The position numbers and the translations under genes were made by a program. Positions 25,721 through 36,792 of a stretch of 64,000 bases of DNA are shown here, in pieces. Origin of the DNA: Cunninghamia lanceolata (taxonomy: Eukaryota; Streptophyta; Pinopsida; Cupressales; Cupressaceae); the NCBI GenBank assembly GCA_027924645.1, contig BSBN01000254.1, positions 10,930,001-10,994,000 on the forward strand. The letters are read 5' to 3'. Within the stretch, counting starts at the first letter, position 1; each line of letters starts with the position of its first letter. A model generated the notes under the pieces. It saw only the letters and a list, made by a program, of their open reading frames with translations, was not told the origin of the DNA and did no database searches.

Positions 25721-26205
25721 ATAAATGGTGTTTGATTACAACGTGAGTAGTTGTTTAGGTAAAGATTTAGGTCCCGCATAATTAATCGGTGTTTGACTAC
25801 AACCGACCTAAATTTAATGTCGTCCTTACAATTAAATTTAAATGCTAGATTTGATATTCTTTATAAATAAATTTAACCACTGTTTTGATTTGATAATTAA
25901 CCATTATTTTTTATTGAATGTATTAAATAATAATTCCATATGAATTAAAGATATGATATTTTCACATCTATAGAGAAAACTTACGAGGATTGTTTTTCAT
26001 AAGTTTTACAATAGATCATATAGACTTTATATTAGACTTGTAAATTATTTAATATTAAAAAAATATTAATTTTTTATGTTCTAAAAAACTCTATATAAGA
26101 TTATTAGCAAGTATTTGTGTATTGAATATATTCTACTTCTTATTGATATTAAAATATTGTTATATAAAATGACATTATTTATTAGATTTGTATTAGTTAA
26201 ATACA
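25721..26205. other. AT-rich noncoding stretch
   Basis: No gene or repeat is seen. It ends abruptly where the inverted PMD copy begins. Confidence 0.5.
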
Positions 26206-27720
26206 TTTAACAATGGTAGGATGCCCCCTCGGGAGATTGGATGGGTAGAAGGCAGAAGGACGAAAGACAGAAATCTCACGAAGAAGAAGGTGAAAAATAG
26301 GATAGGATGAAGAAAAATTGGTTACGGTTCGGAGAAACAGGAAGAAACGGGCTTGGGAAGTAGTCACGGTTGCCACACAACCAGTTAGGGTACACTTACT
26401 ATATATAGGAGCTAGGTCCACAATCCTAGTCATTTGCACACTTAGCTTTTGTTCATAGGTCCCGGAGAGCTTAGGAGAGCACAGGAGCATAGAGCAGTCG
26501 GCATAGAGATGGATATTCCACACAAAGAGCACCTCTTTGAGTGAGTCTGACGGTTCGATCAGCTAGCTCACATAGGACCACCAGTATGTAGTTTGAAAAA
26601 ACTCACCTAGGGTCATTTATTAGTGCAATAAATGCTAGGGAAAGTTTAGGTAAGAAAGATGCATCGATCTATGTTTCGGCACATATGCACTCCGAAACCA
26701 TGCATATGATATGATTCAGTGCATTTACAGTATGAAACGGCGCATATACAAATTCTGCGCATGCATGATATGGGTCGGTGCATACAATAGGTTTTTGTGC
26801 ATTTGATATGGGAAACGGCACATACATACAAGTTGCGCATGGATGACATGTTGCAGCACATTCACTAAGAAGTTATGCTTTTGATATGGAACTACGCTTA
26901 TACTCAATTTGGTGGTGCATTTTCCAGAAGTGGCACATTTATTGTGAAATGGCACTTGCATCTTCTGGTTCAATGCATATGTTTTAGATAGTCAGTTTAC
27001 TTAACAAAATTGACTTGATTGGCATCCTGCTCGATGCGTTAATCGATAAGCGATCTTCGAGATTGTAGGAATCTAGTCAGGAGATGTTGTATGCTGTTTT
27101 GATCAATTTGATATTTTAAGTAAGTGATATGATGCTTTAGATAGTGTTGAGTAGTTATGTAGTTTTGGTTGACGCATTGTGTTGCTTGATTGCAGGAGGA
27201 CATTCATGATGTACTTATGTCATGGGAGAGTTTCCCTTGCCGTTGTTGTAGTGGTACATTCTTACAGAGATAGATCAAGAGGCTCTCGACGCTATGGTTC
27301 TAGACTATGTGTGCTTCATGCCCGATGTTCCTGCGAACCTCAGTTTGTTGACTATAGCAGTGGAACAATTCCAGAGCGAGGATGGGACCTTCCACTTGCC
27401 TAATGGTGAGATGGCGATTACCTTCGAGGATGTCTATAGGATTATGCACTTGCGGATATAGGGTGAGCTAGTAGATTATGATCCTCAGCGGGATACAGGA
27501 CTGGCGGAGTGCAGGCGAGTTTTTGATGATGCTGAGCTAGAGGGACATGTTATCTCTTGGTAGGATATTCATGACTACTATGACTACTTCCCAGGGATAG
27601 TGGCTGGGTTGATCGAGGGTATTGTCTGCCCTGATAGGAGGTCATGTGGATTCCTGATTGGTTGGGGTTGAGTCATGGAGAGGATGATCATAGAGGGCAC
27701 ATGTTTTGCATGGGGTGTCT
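26206..27720 (+). pseudogene. Inverted second copy of the PMD gene, truncated
   Basis: This is the reverse complement of 15,810-17,311. From left to right it has upstream sequence, a TATA box (26,400-26,407), exon 1, a predicted intron (GT at 26,650, AG at 27,195) containing the TGCGC/CATATCAT motif array, and the start of the mobile domain. The protein reads VCFMPDVPANLSLLTIAVEQ, then LPNGEMAITFEDVYRIMHL, then IEGIVCPDRRSCGFLIGWG, with TAG stops and one frameshift in the first exon-2 codons. It breaks off at WGV, 27,720, where host-element gag begins. Both arms share the same outer end, where copy A runs on into its polypurine tract and LTR. Confidence 0.75.
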
Positions 27721-28465
27721 GTGGAGAAATTCAAGATAAGTACTACAAAGCTTGATGAAATGATTGCTTGCTAGAAGAGTGCTGATGACAAGCAAGGTTT
27801 GGGATTTGAGAAAGGAGAAAGTTCAAAATCTAGTCAAACAAACACTGAGTCAAGGAAAAATAGAGGATACCAGTTTAGAAATCAAAGAAGAAGACCTAGA
27901 GTACCTCCAGTCAAATGCTCAGAGGTACCCTTCCTTCAATGTTTACTGGTATAAATGCAATAAGTATGGTCATAAGGCTACTCAGTGTAGAAGTAGAATG
28001 AATCAAAATGTTCCATCCTTATCTGGTAAATATTTTAATTGCAAGAAGATTGGTCATAAGGCAAATGAGTGGAGAAGTGTGTCAAGGAATATGCCAAACT
28101 ATTCTAGGAATGGTCAATTCTTTAATGGCAAATGCTTCACATGCAATAGATTTGGACACATGGTTAATCAATGCAGTTCAAGGATGAATTCACTGAAAGG
28201 AAGAAATCAAGGACAAGAAAACATTGTATGTTTCAATTGCATCAAATTTGGACATGTTGTAAGATTCTACAGAAGCAAGAATATGAAGAGAAATTACTAT
28301 GTTGAAAAAAGAAAAACAAAGCAAAGGAATGATAAGGAAACAGAAAAGCTTGATCCAATGAAAACCAAGAATGAGATGAGTATGGTCTGGATTAAAAAGG
28401 ATGTAAATGAGGTTAAAGATGAATCTGCACCAGCATATGGTGTAGACACTTACTCTGAGAAGTAA
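27721..28465 (+). pseudogene. Host element gag, C-terminal half with four zinc knuckles
   Basis: It begins mid-gene with VEKFKISTTKLDEMIACQKS and GLGFEKGESS, typical of copia (SIRE-like) gag before the nucleocapsid. One frameshift near 27,945 leads into a 233-codon frame. Four CCHC-type knuckles follow: near 27,950 (CNKYGHKATQC, leading Cys lost), near 28,030 (FNCKKIGHKANEW, two Cys lost), near 28,130 (CFTCNRFGHMVNQC, complete) and near 28,230 (CFNCIKFGHVVRFY, last Cys lost). A basic tail follows. Orientation matches the host LTRs. The N-terminal half is missing, replaced by the inverted PMD copy. Confidence 0.7.
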
Positions 28466-28814
28466 ATTGAGAGCTCTGGCTTAAGGGGCGCAATGTTGAA
28501 AATCCAAATTTCCTAGCCAGAAAGTGGGTGCTAGAATTTGGCATGAGAGTGTATGATGAAATTTGATGTGACACATCTCTTAAAAGAAAAACTAGAAGAA
28601 AAAGGGTCAATGCAGCATATTCTAGAGCAATCCTAATCGACTGTGTTCTACAATGAAGGGTTTTAATAGCTTTTTGGGAATGAGCATTTATGACAACTTA
28701 GGTTAAGTTTTGCAAAGGATAAAAAGGAAGTTGTTTGATCTCAAAATCACTTTGCACTCAAAGCTATCAGGAATTCAGAGAGACTGAAGCTGAATTTGAG
28801 CAACAACAACCAAG
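28466..28814 (+). other. Host element spacer between gag and the extra ORF
   Basis: Only short broken reading frames and no protease, integrase or reverse transcriptase motifs are seen. The chromovirus inserted at its end; removing it joins CAACAACCAAG-ATTTG directly to AGGCAATTAAAG at 36,793. Confidence 0.5.
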
Positions 28815-28819
28815 ATTTG
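28815..28819. other. Target-site duplication of the chromovirus, left
   Basis: ATTTG before the LTR start TGATAGGGAGG, matched by ATTTG at 36,788-36,792 after the other LTR end. Confidence 0.9.
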
Positions 28820-30446
28820 TGATAGGGAGGACTCTAGGCTACCTGCTTTTGCATCCTGTAGGTGTACAAGACTGTTTGACAACTCTAGCCTTCCTACCAA
28901 TTCAAAGTGCTAAAAGACATCTTTCTACACAAAATGTCAACTAAAATCCTCAACTCTTTGCAGAGATGGAAAACTCTATTTCTATGCTTGGTGTGGGACA
29001 CATACTTTGTCCACACTGCTTCCAAGATGCTACCTCAATGGTACATAACTTTCTGAGCCTGTTGCCCACCCTTCTCACTCTGTTCAAGGGTCTGGACTGC
29101 TTGGTGCTCACTTTCTTTCCCTATATTCTCCACCCCTGTAAGTCTATTTTCCTACTTGTTTATCTAGCTGGACCCCTTACTGAGTTCGCCTAGAACAAGC
29201 ATGCATTGCCTCTAGCCAGCAATCCGACCACCCCACGAAAGAAAAACAAACAAAAGCATGGCTCTGCTTGATGACCTCCATACTGTGCAATGGAACTTGA
29301 GGAATCATCAATACAGAGTCATGGTTTGCAAAAGAGAACAAAATTGCAAAAACAGAAAGGACTAATCTACTTCAAAATAGTAAACTGAAAACAGAAAAGA
29401 AATACACAAACTGGTCGCACTGCTGAATTTGATTCTTATTCAAAATTTGCCCTTACATCAGAATGCTTCTCAAATCAAAATCTTTTCCTCCTGAACCTCT
29501 TACAGAAAGAATTCTACATTTTATATGCATTCCATGTCCGTTACAGGACGGTTCAATTTCCATACCGGTTGGTATTCCAACTGCTCCCGTTCAACTCTGT
29601 GCTATCGGCAAGATAACTGTCATCAGTCTCATACCGACGTGTCCCCGACACCTTTTCTGCCAATATCGGCAAGATAAAAGAGATGTCCCACAGAAACATA
29701 CATACGTTTTCCCATTGGCAAGACCCTACCCTGTTGGCGAGTCTTTATCTTCATTGGCCGATAGTGTTAGTTTAGCTGATATCACCTTTGACTCCATTTG
29801 ACCTCCATCGGCAAAGCATGTATTATCGGCCACACATTATCCCCTTCTTCCGATATGCTTGGTCACATCGATGACTATCATCAAACGCTAGGCTTTGGCT
29901 TCGCTCATCGGCAAGACTTTACTATCATCCTCCTGAAACACCCCATCGGTAAGACTGCCTCTATTGGCAGTGTCTCCCTTTCTCTCTCTGACACATTAGT
30001 CACTCCGATGAGACTCCAAACCGCTTTCATCCATTTGCCTATTAGCAAGACTCCGTCCGTCGGTGAACACCTTGTATCTTCCACCGATGCTCCCTCTCAA
30101 CCCAATGCCTTAGGTCAAAACAAACATCGGTGAGACTTTCACCGTCGGGCCAACCGATTTCGTTTCCTCTGACGATGATACTTTCACCGATATGCTTAAC
30201 ACCACTTCACCATCGGTAAGACTTCTATCTTCGGCATAACATTTACTCCCATGGCAATAATGCTTCTCTCCCTGATGGATATTGCCGATATATTGTTTTA
30301 TCGGTGGGATTGCTCCATGACCTAGGCCGATGAAAAGGGAAACACTTCCCGCCAAGGCTTTATTGAAAAAAAACTAAAAAGCTTAAAAAAAAAACAACAT
30401 GCTGCGATGTATAGGGCTGCATTGAGCCCTTGGTGCTCCTGCACCA
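28820..30446 (-). repeat. Chromovirus 3' LTR
   Basis: 1,627 bp, against 1,629 bp for the partner LTR. On the minus strand it starts TGGTGCAGGAGCACCA and ends at 28,820 in CA. U3 holds a dense array of ATCGGCAAGA-like motifs (about 29,600-30,330) directly upstream of a TATA box (GCATATAAAA, 29,519-29,528). In the first 290 bp compared by eye, about 11 differences from the partner were all transitions, plus one single-base indel. Confidence 0.93.
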
Positions 30447-30460
30447 TACTCCCCCTGTGC
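30447..30460 (-). other. Chromovirus polypurine tract
   Basis: The minus strand reads CACAGGGGGAGTA directly before the LTR start TGGTGCAGG. Confidence 0.75.
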
Positions 30461-30469
30461 GGAAAGAAG

Positions 30470-33400
30470 CTAGGTCACCTCCGGTGACAATGAGGCAAAA
30501 TCAATGCCCCTCTTTTTGAATTCTGACTCTGCAACCCAGGTAGCTTCTGCTTTAGGCAACTACTTCCATTTGATCAAATGCTCCATGTAGACACCATGTC
30601 TGGTTTGCTTCTGTACTCTTGAATCCAGTATTCTCTCTGCCTGCAGTTTGGGTTTTAGTGGCAAAGTCACATCTTTTGCTATCTGTTCCTTCTCTGAAAT
30701 GGATCCATTTGCTGTTGACTGAGGACCCCTGTATTTCACCAGGTCTTGGACATTAAACACTGGTGAGATTGCCAAATCTTTAGGCAATTCAATTTTGTAG
30801 GCATTATTTCCATACTTGTTTAGGATTCTGCAAGGACCAATTCTTTGCATTTGTAGTTTGGTTGGCATTCCTTTCTGCATTTTGGCTTTATTGAAGTGCA
30901 CCATAACCAAGTCACCAACCTCAAACTGAATATCTCTTCTGTGGGCATCTACTCTGTCCTTGATCTTCTATGTGTTCTCTGTCAAAGTTTTCTTGACCTG
31001 CTCATGCACTTCTTTCATGGATTGTGCAAAATCTTCTGCATGTCCACTTTTGTTCTCCATGTTTCCTATATTCCTAAGCTCACATACACCTCTAGGATGC
31101 ATTCCATAGACTATTTTGAATGGACTCTTTCCAGTAGTCCTATTCACACTGTCATTATAGGCAAATTCTGCCTGATGAATGACAAGATCCCAACTCTGTC
31201 CATATTCTTTGGTTATACACCTTAACAGGTTGCCCAATGTTCTGTTTACCACCTCTGTCTGACCATCTGTCTGTGGGTGATAGGATGAACTGAAAGACAA
31301 ATTTGTTCCCAATCTCTACCACAAAGTTTTCCAGAAATGCCCCATGAATTTAGCATCTTTGTCAGACACAATACTTGCTGGTCATCCATGAATTATGATC
31401 ACTTCTCTGAAAAACAAGTGTGCTATATGACTGGCATCATGAGTCACTTTATAAGGAATGAAATGACTCATCTTGCTAAACCTGTCCACAACTACATATA
31501 TGCTATCATAACTAGTCTTAGTCTTAGGCAAACCAACTACAAAATCTATACTTACATATTCCCATGGCCTGGAAGGAATGGGTAAGGGTTGGTATAGTCC
31601 TGCATTTGAAGTGGTTCCCTTGGCCTTCTGACATACGATACACTGCTCTACATACCTTTTGATGTCTCTGTGCATCCTTGGCTAATAGTATAACCTTTGG
31701 ACTAGCTCCAGTGTCTTGTTCAAACCAAAATGGCCACTTAGACTACCATTGTGCTTCTCTTGTATGAGATTTTCTCTCATAGATCCCCTTGGCACACATA
31801 ATTGTCCACCTTTGAATAGCAATCCCTACTGTAAGGTGAAATCTACAAATTCACTATGAAAGTGATTCTCAAAATCTTGACATACCTTGTATGCCTCAGG
31901 AAAATCTTCATCATCTCTATAGAGATTTTTGAAATCTTCAATTCCAATGCTCTTCAATTGCACTTCCTGCACTGTGAGCAATCTTCTGCTCAAAGCATCC
32001 GCAACTCTGTTCAGCTGCCCCTTCTTATGCTTAATTGTAAAGGTATAAGATTGCAGGTTCTCCATCCATTTGATATGTCTGCTGCTTAACTTATCCTGTG
32101 AGTTTAGAAAACTCAGAGCTTGGTTATCTGTGTAGACCACAAATTCTTTAGGCAGGAGATAATGTCTCCACTTCCTCAATGCTTGGACTAGGGCATACAA
32201 CTCTAAGTCATATGAAGAGTACTTACTCTTTGCTTCATTTAGCCTCTCACTAAAAAAGGCTACAAGTCTGTTTTCCTGATTTAGCACTGCTCCTACAGCT
32301 ATATTACTTGCATCACATTCAATAGTAAATAGCTTATCAAAACTGGATAGCAACAAAACAGGTTGTGTTGCTACCTCTTTCTTCAACCTTTCAAAACTTT
32401 TGTCTGTAGCTGGTGTCCATCTGAATTTTGCTTTCATTCCACCCTTAATTGTATCCAACATGGGTGCACATATTCCACTGAAATTTTTGATAAACTTTCT
32501 GTAAAACTGGGCTAAGCCATGAAAACTTCTTACCTCTGTGGCTGCTCTGGGAGTAGGCCAGCTCAATATAGCTTCTACTTTGGACTTGTCCATCTTCAAC
32601 TCTCCCTGGGACACCACAAAACCAAGGTATACCAATTCCTGCTTCATGAATTCACACTTCTCCAGATTGATGGTTAGTTGTTCATCATGTAATTTTTGCA
32701 AAATAGCTTTTACATGTTCTAGATGTTCTTACTTGGTCTGACTAAAAATTAGAATATCATCTAGAAAAACAACAACAAATTTACCAATGTAATCCTTTAG
32801 GACTTCATTCATGAGTCTCATAAAAGTGCTGGGTGCATTTGATAGACCAAATGGCATAACAAGCCACTCATACAGTCCTTCTACAGTCTTGAAGGTTGTC
32901 TTCCACTCATCTCCTTCCTTGATTCTTATTTGGTGGTAACCACTCTTCAGGTCTATCTTGGTGAAATACTTTGCTTTTCTAATACAGTCCATGAGATCTT
33001 CAATTCTGGGAATTGGGAATCTATACCTTATAGTTATCTTGTTTATGGCTCTGGCATCTGTGCATAATCTCCATGATCCTCCTTTCTTGGGTGCCAACAC
33101 TGTGGGCACTGCACAAGGACTAATACTCTTCCTGATCAATCCTTGATCTAGCAACTCCTGCACTTGCCTGGAAATCTATTTGTGCTGATCTGGAGTCATC
33201 TTGTAAGGTGCCTTATTTGGTAAAGATGCTCCTGGAATCAAGTCTATCTGATGGCTTATTGCTCTTTATGGAGGCAATGTGGCTAGTGCACCATCACTGA
33301 TTATGCCTTTATACTTCTCCAGTATAGGCTGCATCTCTTTGGGAATCTCTGTCTTCTTATCCTGCTGTCCTCCTTTTGGTTTCACTATGATGGCATAACC

Positions 33401-35056
33401 AATACCATCCTCCTTAAGAGTATTCAGAAACTCTTTTCCACTCACAACCAAGATATTAGGACTCTCTTTTTGAACTACATCTTCATCCTCCAATGACTAA
33501 ATCTTATAGGTGACACCATTTTTCTGAAAAGAATAAGCATTCTTCTCACCATCATGTACTGCTTTTCGGTCATACTGCCATGGTCTGCCCAATAAGAGAT
33601 GGCATGCATCCATGGGTAGTATATCACATAATACCTTATCCTTATATCCACCTATACTAAACTCTACCCAACTTTGTTCATTCACTACCACATGTTGACC
33701 CTTATTCAACCATGTGACTCTATATGGGTTTGCATGAGAAATTCTTTTCAAATTCAGTTTTCTAACTGCCTCATCAGAAATAATATTGTCAGTAGATCCT
33801 AAGTCTATGATAATTTTACATACCTTATTCAAAATCTTGCACTTGATTCTGAATAGTGCTCTCCTCTGGCTTGGTTCAGACTTTACTGGTTCCTTCATCA
33901 AGGTTCTCTTTATCATCAGGTTCTCTCCATCTTCTGAGTTCAGATTGACCTCAGGTGACTGGCTACTGGATGCATTGTCTTGGACATAGTGATTTCTCTT
34001 ATCACCTCCTTGAGAAGAGGATGTGGCCTTTTCTGGACACCTATACGCTGGATGACCTAGATTGCCATAGTTGTAACACTTCATGTTGGTGAAATAGGAT
34101 CCTCTACCTGATCCTCCTGACCTTCCTCTGTTAGATCCTCTTCCTCTATGATTTCCTCTACCACTCGACTCCCCACTCTACTCTGTGAGTTTGGATTCTG
34201 CTTGGGATCTATTGTCAGTATTTCTTCCACCAAAACCTCCTCTGTGTCCTCTGTTATCTCTACCTCTTCCTCTTCCTCTGCTATTTGAGTCTTGTTTCCT
34301 CTTGTTCTTTTCCTCCACTTTTAGTGCTAGTTGATAGCATTTGTGCACTGTTGTAGGACATAACAAACTGATTTCTTCTTGTATATTCCACTTCAGACCA
34401 TTAAGGTACCTTGCTACCTTTATGCTTTCATCCTCCATTACTTTGGATCTTAAGCATAGCTTTTGGAATTCTTCAGTGTATGCACTGACATCTAATTCCT
34501 TTTGTCTCAGATTCTGTCTCTTCCTATGCAGCTATATTTCATAGTCTTCTGGCATATATGCTTCTTTTATTTTAGCTACCATTCCTTTCCAAGTAGCTAT
34601 GGGCTTCTTATCTTCTTTTGCTCTTTCAGTCTACACAAATTTCCACCAGGTTAAGGCAGCTCCCCTAAGTCTGGATTTGGCCACCTTTACTTTCTGTGCC
34701 TCGCTTACACCATCACATTCAAAGTGATTTTCAAGTCCTTCTATCCACTCCATGACCAAATCTGGGTCCATTTTCCCACTGAAAAGTGGTACTCCTTCCA
34801 ATGTTTTACCACTCATTGCTTTCAAAGCTTTCAAGAATTGTTCTTCTTCCAACTTAGGATCAGGTGTGGGCTCTTCATCTTCTATAGATACACCTTTCCC
34901 CTTATCCTCAGAATATTTAACTCTCTGGCTGACTTCTTCAGTCTTTTGCAACATTAAGCCTAGCTTACTCTCCATTTCTGCTAGTCTTTCTTGTAGGAGT
35001 CTATTCTCCTCTTCTTGATCCTCAACCTTCTTTGCTAACTCTGCATTAGTCACCAT
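30470..35056 (-). pseudogene. Chromovirus gag-pol polyprotein, one frame with 13 nonsense codons
   Basis: From the ATG at 35,056 to the TAG at 30,470 there are 1,529 codons with no net frameshift. Gag starts with a coiled coil (about residues 5-45), then capsid-type FSGKMDPDLVMEWIEGLENH, an Arg/Gly-rich region and a damaged zinc knuckle (CYNYGNLGHPAYRC, Cys to Tyr). Protease has IIDLGSTDNII (usual DSG changed to DLG). Reverse transcriptase has VFLDDILIF near residue 760. RNase H lies around 900-1,030. Integrase has CIVCQKAK and acidic residues in SIDFVVG, VSDKDAKF and GQTEVVN. The C-terminal chromodomain shows ERILDSR, HLIKWK and EATWV. Ten nonsense codons are TAG, two TAA, one TGA. Not functional as read. 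Confidence 0.93.
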
Positions 35057-35144
35057 TTTCTTGGATGAACTAACAGACTCACTTGAACTCGGTGATGATA
35101 TACAACTCTTCTATTCCTATCTAGGAATAAGCCAAATCTTACTG

Positions 35145-35157
35145 CTCTGATACCAAT
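35145..35157 (-). other. Chromovirus primer binding site
   Basis: The minus strand reads ATTGGTATCAGAGC directly inside the right-hand LTR, a perfect TGGTATCAGAGC match to initiator tRNA-Met. Confidence 0.9.
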
Positions 35158-35158
35158 T

Positions 35159-36787
35159 TGAATGGGAGGACTCTAGGTTGCCTACTTCTACATCCTGTAG
35201 GTGTACAAGACTGTTTGACAACTCTAGCCTTCCTACCAATTCAAAGTGCTAAAAGACATCTTTCTACACAAAAATGTCAACTAAAATCCTCAACTCTTTG
35301 CAGAGATGGAAAACTCTATTTCTATGCTTGGTGTGGGACACATACTTTGTCCACACTACTTCCAAGATGCTGCCTCAATGGCACATAACTTTTTGAGCCC
35401 GTTGCCCACCCTTCTCACTCTGTTCAAGGGTCTGGACTACTTGGTGCTCACTTTCTTTCCCTATATTCTCCACCCCTGCAAGTCTATTTTCCTACTTGTT
35501 TATCTAGTCGGACCCCTTACTGAGTTCGCCTAGAACAAGCATGCATTGCCTCTAGCTGGCAATCTGACCACCCCACGAAAGAAAAACAAACAAAAGCATG
35601 GCTCTGCTTGATGACCTCCATACTGTGCAATGGAACTTGAGGAATCATCAACACAGAGTCATGGTTTGCAAAAGAGAACAAAATTGCAAAAATAGAAAGG
35701 ACTAATCTACTTCAAAATAGTAAACTGAAAACAGAAAAGAAATACACAAACTAGTCGAACTGCTGAATTTGATTCTTATTCAAAATTTGCCCTTACATCA
35801 AAATACTTCTCAAATCAAAATCTTTTCCTCCTGAACCTCCTACAGAAAGAATTCTACATTTTATATGCATTCCATGTCCATTACAGGACGGTTCAATTTC
35901 CATACCGGTTGGTATTCCAACTGCTCCCGTTCAACTCTGTGCTATCGGCAAGATAACTCTCATCAGTCTCATACCGACGTGTCCCCGACACCTTTTCTGC
36001 CAATATCGGCAAGATAAAAGAGATGTCTCACCGAAACATACATATGTTTTCCCATCGGCAAGACCCTACCCTGTCGGCGAGTCTTTATCTTCATTGGCCG
36101 ATAGTGTTAGTTTGGCCGATATCACCTTTGACTATGTTTGACCTCCATCGGCAAAGCATGTATTATCGGCCACACATTATCCCCTTCTTCCGATATGCTT
36201 GGTCACATCGATGACTATCATCAAACGCTAGGCTTTGGCTTCGCTCATTGGCAAGAGTTTACTATCATCCTCCCAAAACACTCCATCGGCAAGACTACCT
36301 CTATCGGCAGTGTCTCCCTTTCTCTCTCCGACACATTAGTCACTCTGATGAGACTCCAAACTGCTTTCATCCATTTGCCTATTAGCAGGACTCCGTCTGT
36401 TGGTGAACACCTTGTATCTTCCACCGATACTCCCTCTCAACCTGATCCCTTAGGTCAAAACAAACATCGGTGAGACTTTCACCATCGGGCCAACCGATTT
36501 CGTTTCCTCCGATGATGATACTTTCACCGATATGCTTAACACCACTTCACTGTTGGTAAGACTTCTATCTTCAACATAACATTTACTCCCACGGCCGATA
36601 ATGCTTCTCTCACCGATGGATATTGCTAATATATTGTTTTATCGGTGGGATTGCTTCATGACCTAGGCCGATGAAAAGGGAAACACTTCCTGCCAAGGCT
36701 TTATTGAAAAAAAACTAAAAAGCTTCAAAACAAAACAACATGCTGCTATGTATAGGGCTGCATTGAGCCCCTGGTGCTCCTGCACCA
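35159..36787 (-). repeat. Chromovirus 5' LTR
   Basis: 1,629 bp. It has the same U3 motif array (about 35,940-36,670) and TATA box (about 35,859-35,868) as the partner LTR. Several CpG sites within ATCGGC motifs are kept here but read ATTGGC in the 3' LTR. It ends TGCACCA at 36,787 on the plus strand, followed by target site ATTTG. Confidence 0.93.
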
Positions 36788-36792
36788 ATTTG

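Larger units (their letters stand above)
28820..36787 (-). mobile_element. Complete chromovirus (Ty3/gypsy), 7,968 bp
   Basis: Both LTRs are present (28,820-30,446 and 35,159-36,787). They are flanked by identical 5-bp target-site duplications ATTTG (28,815-28,819 and 36,788-36,792). The tRNA-Met primer site lies inside the right LTR and a polypurine tract inside the left one, so the element reads right to left. One 1,529-codon frame encodes gag, protease, reverse transcriptase, RNase H, integrase and a chromodomain. It inserted between gag and the extra ORF of the host element. Confidence 0.95.

Noticed and set aside
15810..27720. Inverted repeat as ends of a DNA transposon or Helitron
   Set aside because: The arms are full PMD gene segments with no terminal transposon motif or target-site duplication at their outer ends. 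One arm runs on into a polypurine tract and LTR.
29463..30133. Two plus-strand open frames of 111-112 codons in the LTR, repeated in the other LTR
   Set aside because: They lie inside chromovirus U3, opposite to the element's direction, and are produced by the ATCGGCAAGA motif array. No protein family is recognisable.
30470..35056. TAG read as a sense codon (stop-codon recoding) in the retrotransposons
   Set aside because: TAA and TGA also occur, active-site residues are damaged too (protease DSG to DLG, zinc-knuckle Cys to Tyr), and the sites fit CAG deamination. Decay is simpler.
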